This document shows, in pieces, positions 4,972 through 7,073 of a DNA stretch of 7,073 nucleotides. The stretch covers positions 1 to 7,073 of the forward strand of contig JASFUT010000170.1 in NCBI GenBank assembly GCA_050050175.1, read 5' to 3'. The notes below the pieces were generated by a model. The model saw only the letters and a program-made list of their open reading frames with translations, was not told the DNA's origin and ran no database searches. Every line of letters begins with the position of its first letter. Within the stretch, counting starts at the first letter, position 1. The DNA comes from CAVQCX01 sp050050175 (GTDB lineage: Bacteria; Pseudomonadota; Gammaproteobacteria; Chromatiales; Chromatiaceae). Made by a program: the position numbers and the translations under genes.

Positions 4972-6507
4972 ATGGCTAAGGCAGATTTCGACGTCCCCCA
5001 GCTCGAGGAGTACCCGGAGATCCCGGAGCTGGTCGAGGACACCATGCAGCACAGCAAGCCGTTCCTCTCCAAGCCCCAGTTCCAGGAGCCGCTCGGGTTC
5101 CCCGGCGAGCTGGAGGACGGCTGGGAGGGCAGGGCGGTCGCCAAGATGGGCGAGCTGCTCGGCAAGTACCGGTCCCTCCAGGTCTTCCTGGACTCCTGCG
5201 TGAAGTGCGGCGCCTGCACCGACAAATGCCACTACTACCTGGGCACCCAGGACCCCAAGAACATGCCGGTGGCGCGCCAGGATCTGCTGCGCAAGGTCTA
5301 CCGCCGCTACTTCACCCTGGGCGGAAAGTACTTCCCCAAGCTGGTCGGGGCCGTCGACATGACCCGCGAGGTCCTCGACGACTGGTACAGCTACTTCCAC
5401 CAGTGCTCCCAGTGCCGCCGCTGCTCCGTGTTCTGCCCCTACGGCATCGACACCGCCGAGATCTCCATGGCGGCGCGCGAGATCATGGACAGCGTGGGCG
5501 TCGGCCAGAAGTACTGCAACGAGATCATCGGCAAGGTCTACAAGATCGGCAACAATCTCGGCCTTCCCGGCCCGGCCCTGGAGGACACCCTCGAGGGCAT
5601 CGAGGAGGACGTCTACGACGACACCGGCGTGGAGGTGAAGTACCCGCTGGATCAGAAGGGGGCCGAGATCCTGCTGGTCACGCCGTCCGCCGACTTCTTC
5701 GCCGAGCCCCACGTGGACGGCCTCATCGGCTACGGGAAGGTGTTCCACGAGGCCGGCGTCTCCTGGACCCTGAGCACCCACGCCTCGGAGGCCGCGAACT
5801 TCGGCATGTTCATCGGCAGCTACGAGAACATGCGCCGGGTGTCCATGCGCATCCGCGAGGCCGCCCTGGACCTGGGCGTCAAGCGCATCATCTTCGGCGA
5901 GTGCGGCCACGCCTGGCGGGTGGCCTACAGCTTCCTGAACACCCTGGCCGGACCCTGGGACTTCCTCGACCCGCGCTACCCGGTCCCCCAGCATATCCTG
6001 GAGTTCACCTGGGACCTGATCCAGAAAGGCAGGCTCAACCTGGACAAGTCGAAGAACGACGACATGGTGCTCACCTACCACGACTCGTGCAACGTGGCCC
6101 GCGCCAGCCGGATGGGTGACAAGCCCGGCGGGCAGTTCGACATCCCGCGCTCGGTGATCCGGGCGGTGTGCAACAACTACGTCGACATGAACGCGGACAC
6201 CATACGCGAGCGCACCTTCTGTTGCGGCGGCGGCGGGGGTCTGCTGACCGACGACCTGATGGAGCTGCGCGTGAAGGGGGCGAAGCCGCGTATGGAGGCG
6301 CTCAACACCGTCATGGAGGAGAACGGGGTGACCCACATGGCGGCCATCTGCGCCATCTGCAAGAGCCAGTTCAGCAAGGTCCTGCCCTACTACGGCATGG
6401 ACATGGATCAGATCGTGAGCGTGCACCAGCTGGTGAGCAACGCGATCGTTCTGACGGGTCAAAAGACCGAAGACGATGACGACGAGGGTGAAGAGGCCGA
6501 GGGCTGA
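4972..6507 (+). CDS. dsrK: DsrK, HdrD-like iron-sulfur/CCG-domain protein
   Basis: Cytoplasm-facing Fe-S subunit bound to DsrM, homologous to heterodisulfide reductase HdrD; proposed to act on the DsrC thiol/disulfide or trisulfide couple. The 511-aa protein has two [4Fe-4S] motifs: C76-X2-C79-X2-C82-X3-C86 and C145-X2-C148-X2-C151-X3-C155 followed by PYGID. The C-terminal half has the CCG-type catalytic site: C373 (YHDSC), C417-C418 (FCCGGGGG), and C460-X2-C463 (AICAICKS), expected to hold a non-cubane Fe-S cluster as in HdrB/D. A GECGHAW motif at C311 represents the degenerate first CCG region. The ATG at 4972 has GAGGT at 4961-4965. The protein ends in a strongly acidic tail (TEDDDDEGEEAEG, residues 499-511). 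Soluble apart from its association with DsrM: no membrane span is evident. Confidence 0.97.
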   Translation: MAKADFDVPQLEEYPEIPELVEDTMQHSKPFLSKPQFQEPLGFPGELEDGWEGRAVAKMGELLGKYRSLQVFLDSCVKCGACTDKCHYYLGTQDPKNMPVARQDLLRKVYRRYFTLGGKYFPKLVGAVDMTREVLDDWYSYFHQCSQCRRCSVFCPYGIDTAEISMAAREIMDSVGVGQKYCNEIIGKVYKIGNNLGLPGPALEDTLEGIEEDVYDDTGVEVKYPLDQKGAEILLVTPSADFFAEPHVDGLIGYGKVFHEAGVSWTLSTHASEAANFGMFIGSYENMRRVSMRIREAALDLGVKRIIFGECGHAWRVAYSFLNTLAGPWDFLDPRYPVPQHILEFTWDLIQKGRLNLDKSKNDDMVLTYHDSCNVARASRMGDKPGGQFDIPRSVIRAVCNNYVDMNADTIRERTFCCGGGGGLLTDDLMELRVKGAKPRMEALNTVMEENGVTHMAAICAICKSQFSKVLPYYGMDMDQIVSVHQLVSNAIVLTGQKTEDDDDEGEEAEG

Positions 6508-6591
6508 GCGCGAGCGGCCGATTCGGGCGTGTTCGATGCCGGCCGCGCGCTGCGCCCGGCGAATAGAGATGCACCGGTAAGGAGAGTGAGA
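6508..6591 (+). other. dsrK-dsrL spacer with imperfect hairpin
   Basis: An 84-bp non-coding gap. 6538-6560 can fold into an imperfect hairpin: GCCGG with CCGGC, a C-C mismatch, then three more pairs around GCGCT. An alternative pairing of ATTCGGGCG (6521-6529) with the right arm region up to GAAT (6564) is also possible. No T-run follows, so no terminator is claimed. TAAGGAG at 6578-6584 is the dsrL ribosome binding site, 7 nt before ATG 6592. Confidence 0.45.
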
Positions 6592-7073
6592 ATGGCGACT
6601 CCTAGCGACGAAATGAGCACCAAGCTGACCTGGCGGCGGTTCGAGGACGGAGACCACGAGTGGTCGGACCTGACTTCGCAGATCTTCGAGCAGGACCACT
6701 CCCACAAGTGCCCGACCTACGTGCACAAGACGCCGCCCTGCCAGGGCAGCTGCCCGTCCGGTGAGGACATCCGCGGCTGGCTGCAGATCGTGCGCGGCCT
6801 GGAGCAGCCGCCTCAGGGCATGGAATGGCAGGAGTACGCCTTCCGCCGCTCCACCGATGCCAACCCCTTCCCCTCCATGATGGGCCGCGTGTGTCCCGCG
6901 CCCTGCCAGGACGGCTGCAACCGCAACGAGGTGGACGACTTCGTCGGCATCAACGCCGTGGAGCAGTTCATCGGCGACACCGCCACCGCCCGGGGCTACA
7001 AGTTTGAGGCGTCGGCGACCGACACCGGAAAGACCGTGGCTGTGGTCGGCGGCGGCCCGGCCGGCCTGGCGGC
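6592..7073 (+). CDS. dsrL: DsrL, GltD-like NAD(P)H:acceptor oxidoreductase (N-terminal part, cut by window end)
   Basis: Iron-sulfur flavoprotein related to the glutamate synthase small subunit; in A. vinosum it is essential for sulfur oxidation and partners DsrAB, passing electrons to NAD+. Only the first 160 residues are visible because the gene runs past the right edge; family members are roughly 650 aa. Visible motifs: an N-terminal cysteine-rich Fe-S domain with C40, C50 and C54 (PPCQGSCPSGEDIRGWL) and C101, C105 and C109 (GRVCPAPCQDGCNR), then GINAVEQFIGD and the start of the FAD-binding Rossmann fold, VAVVGGGPAGLA (residues 149-160), with G153, G155 and G158 of GxGxxG. ATG 6592 has TAAGGAG at 6578-6584. 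Position after dsrK matches the A. vinosum gene order. The subtype (DsrL-1 or DsrL-2) cannot be judged without the C-terminal part. Confidence 0.95.
   Translation, partial: MATPSDEMSTKLTWRRFEDGDHEWSDLTSQIFEQDHSHKCPTYVHKTPPCQGSCPSGEDIRGWLQIVRGLEQPPQGMEWQEYAFRRSTDANPFPSMMGRVCPAPCQDGCNRNEVDDFVGINAVEQFIGDTATARGYKFEASATDTGKTVAVVGGGPAGLA

Noticed and set aside
3917..4972. Open frame of 351 codons overlapping dsrC and dsrM in another frame
   Set aside because: The product is Arg/Pro/Ala/Gly-rich as expected from a shifted GC-rich frame, while dsrC and dsrM are clear in the other frames.
4969..6726. Antisense open frame of 585 codons opposite dsrK
   Set aside because: It is the reverse-strand shadow of dsrK; composition is biased (Val, Leu, His, Gly, Asp) with no motif or plausible ribosome binding site seen.
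1..7073. Mobile elements, CRISPR arrays, tRNA or rRNA genes, or a novel defence or metabolic system
   Set aside because: The window is almost fully occupied by recognisable dsr genes; no transposase, direct-repeat array or RNA-gene signature was seen.

Overview
The window holds most of a reverse-type (oxidative) dissimilatory sulfite reductase operon, all on the + strand, in the order dsrA-dsrB-dsrE-dsrF-dsrH-dsrC-dsrM-dsrK-dsrL. The last gene runs off the right edge. This matches the first nine genes of the dsrABEFHCMKLJOPNRS cluster known from the purple sulfur bacterium Allochromatium vinosum. The presence of dsrEFH and dsrL, with no dsrD after dsrB, points to sulfur oxidation rather than sulfite reduction.

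The sequence is very GC-rich with strongly GC-biased third codon positions. Together with the gene order this suggests a gammaproteobacterial sulfur oxidiser of the Chromatiales/Ectothiorhodospiraceae kind. Several proteins are acidic (the DsrK tail, an Asp/Glu-rich stretch in DsrF), which would fit a halophile, but this is a weak inference. The window does not show whether the organism is phototrophic or chemotrophic.

Layout: 1-138 is a non-coding leader with two inverted repeats and the dsrA ribosome binding site. 139-2580 encodes the catalytic subunits DsrA and DsrB, separated by a 117-bp gap with a perfect 22-nt palindrome. 2595-3718 encodes the sulfurtransferase DsrEFH, packed 10-13 bp apart. 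3763-4095 encodes the sulfur carrier DsrC, flanked by an AT-richer upstream gap and a strong hairpin downstream. 4179-6507 encodes the membrane cytochrome DsrM and the iron-sulfur protein DsrK, part of the DsrMKJOP complex. From 6592 the N-terminal 160 residues of the flavoprotein DsrL are visible.

How they work together (established for A. vinosum): sulfane sulfur from stored sulfur globules is passed through a relay to Cys78 of DsrE and then to DsrC. DsrAB oxidises the sulfur to sulfite with DsrL as its electron-accepting partner, and DsrMKJOP is thought to handle the thiol/disulfide chemistry of DsrC and to exchange electrons with the quinone pool. All diagnostic active-site cysteines visible here are intact (DsrE C78, DsrH C20, DsrC C98 and C109, and the siroheme and Fe-S ligands). 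I see no evidence of a previously undescribed system. The points worth a second look are the non-coding hairpins and the expression architecture around dsrC.
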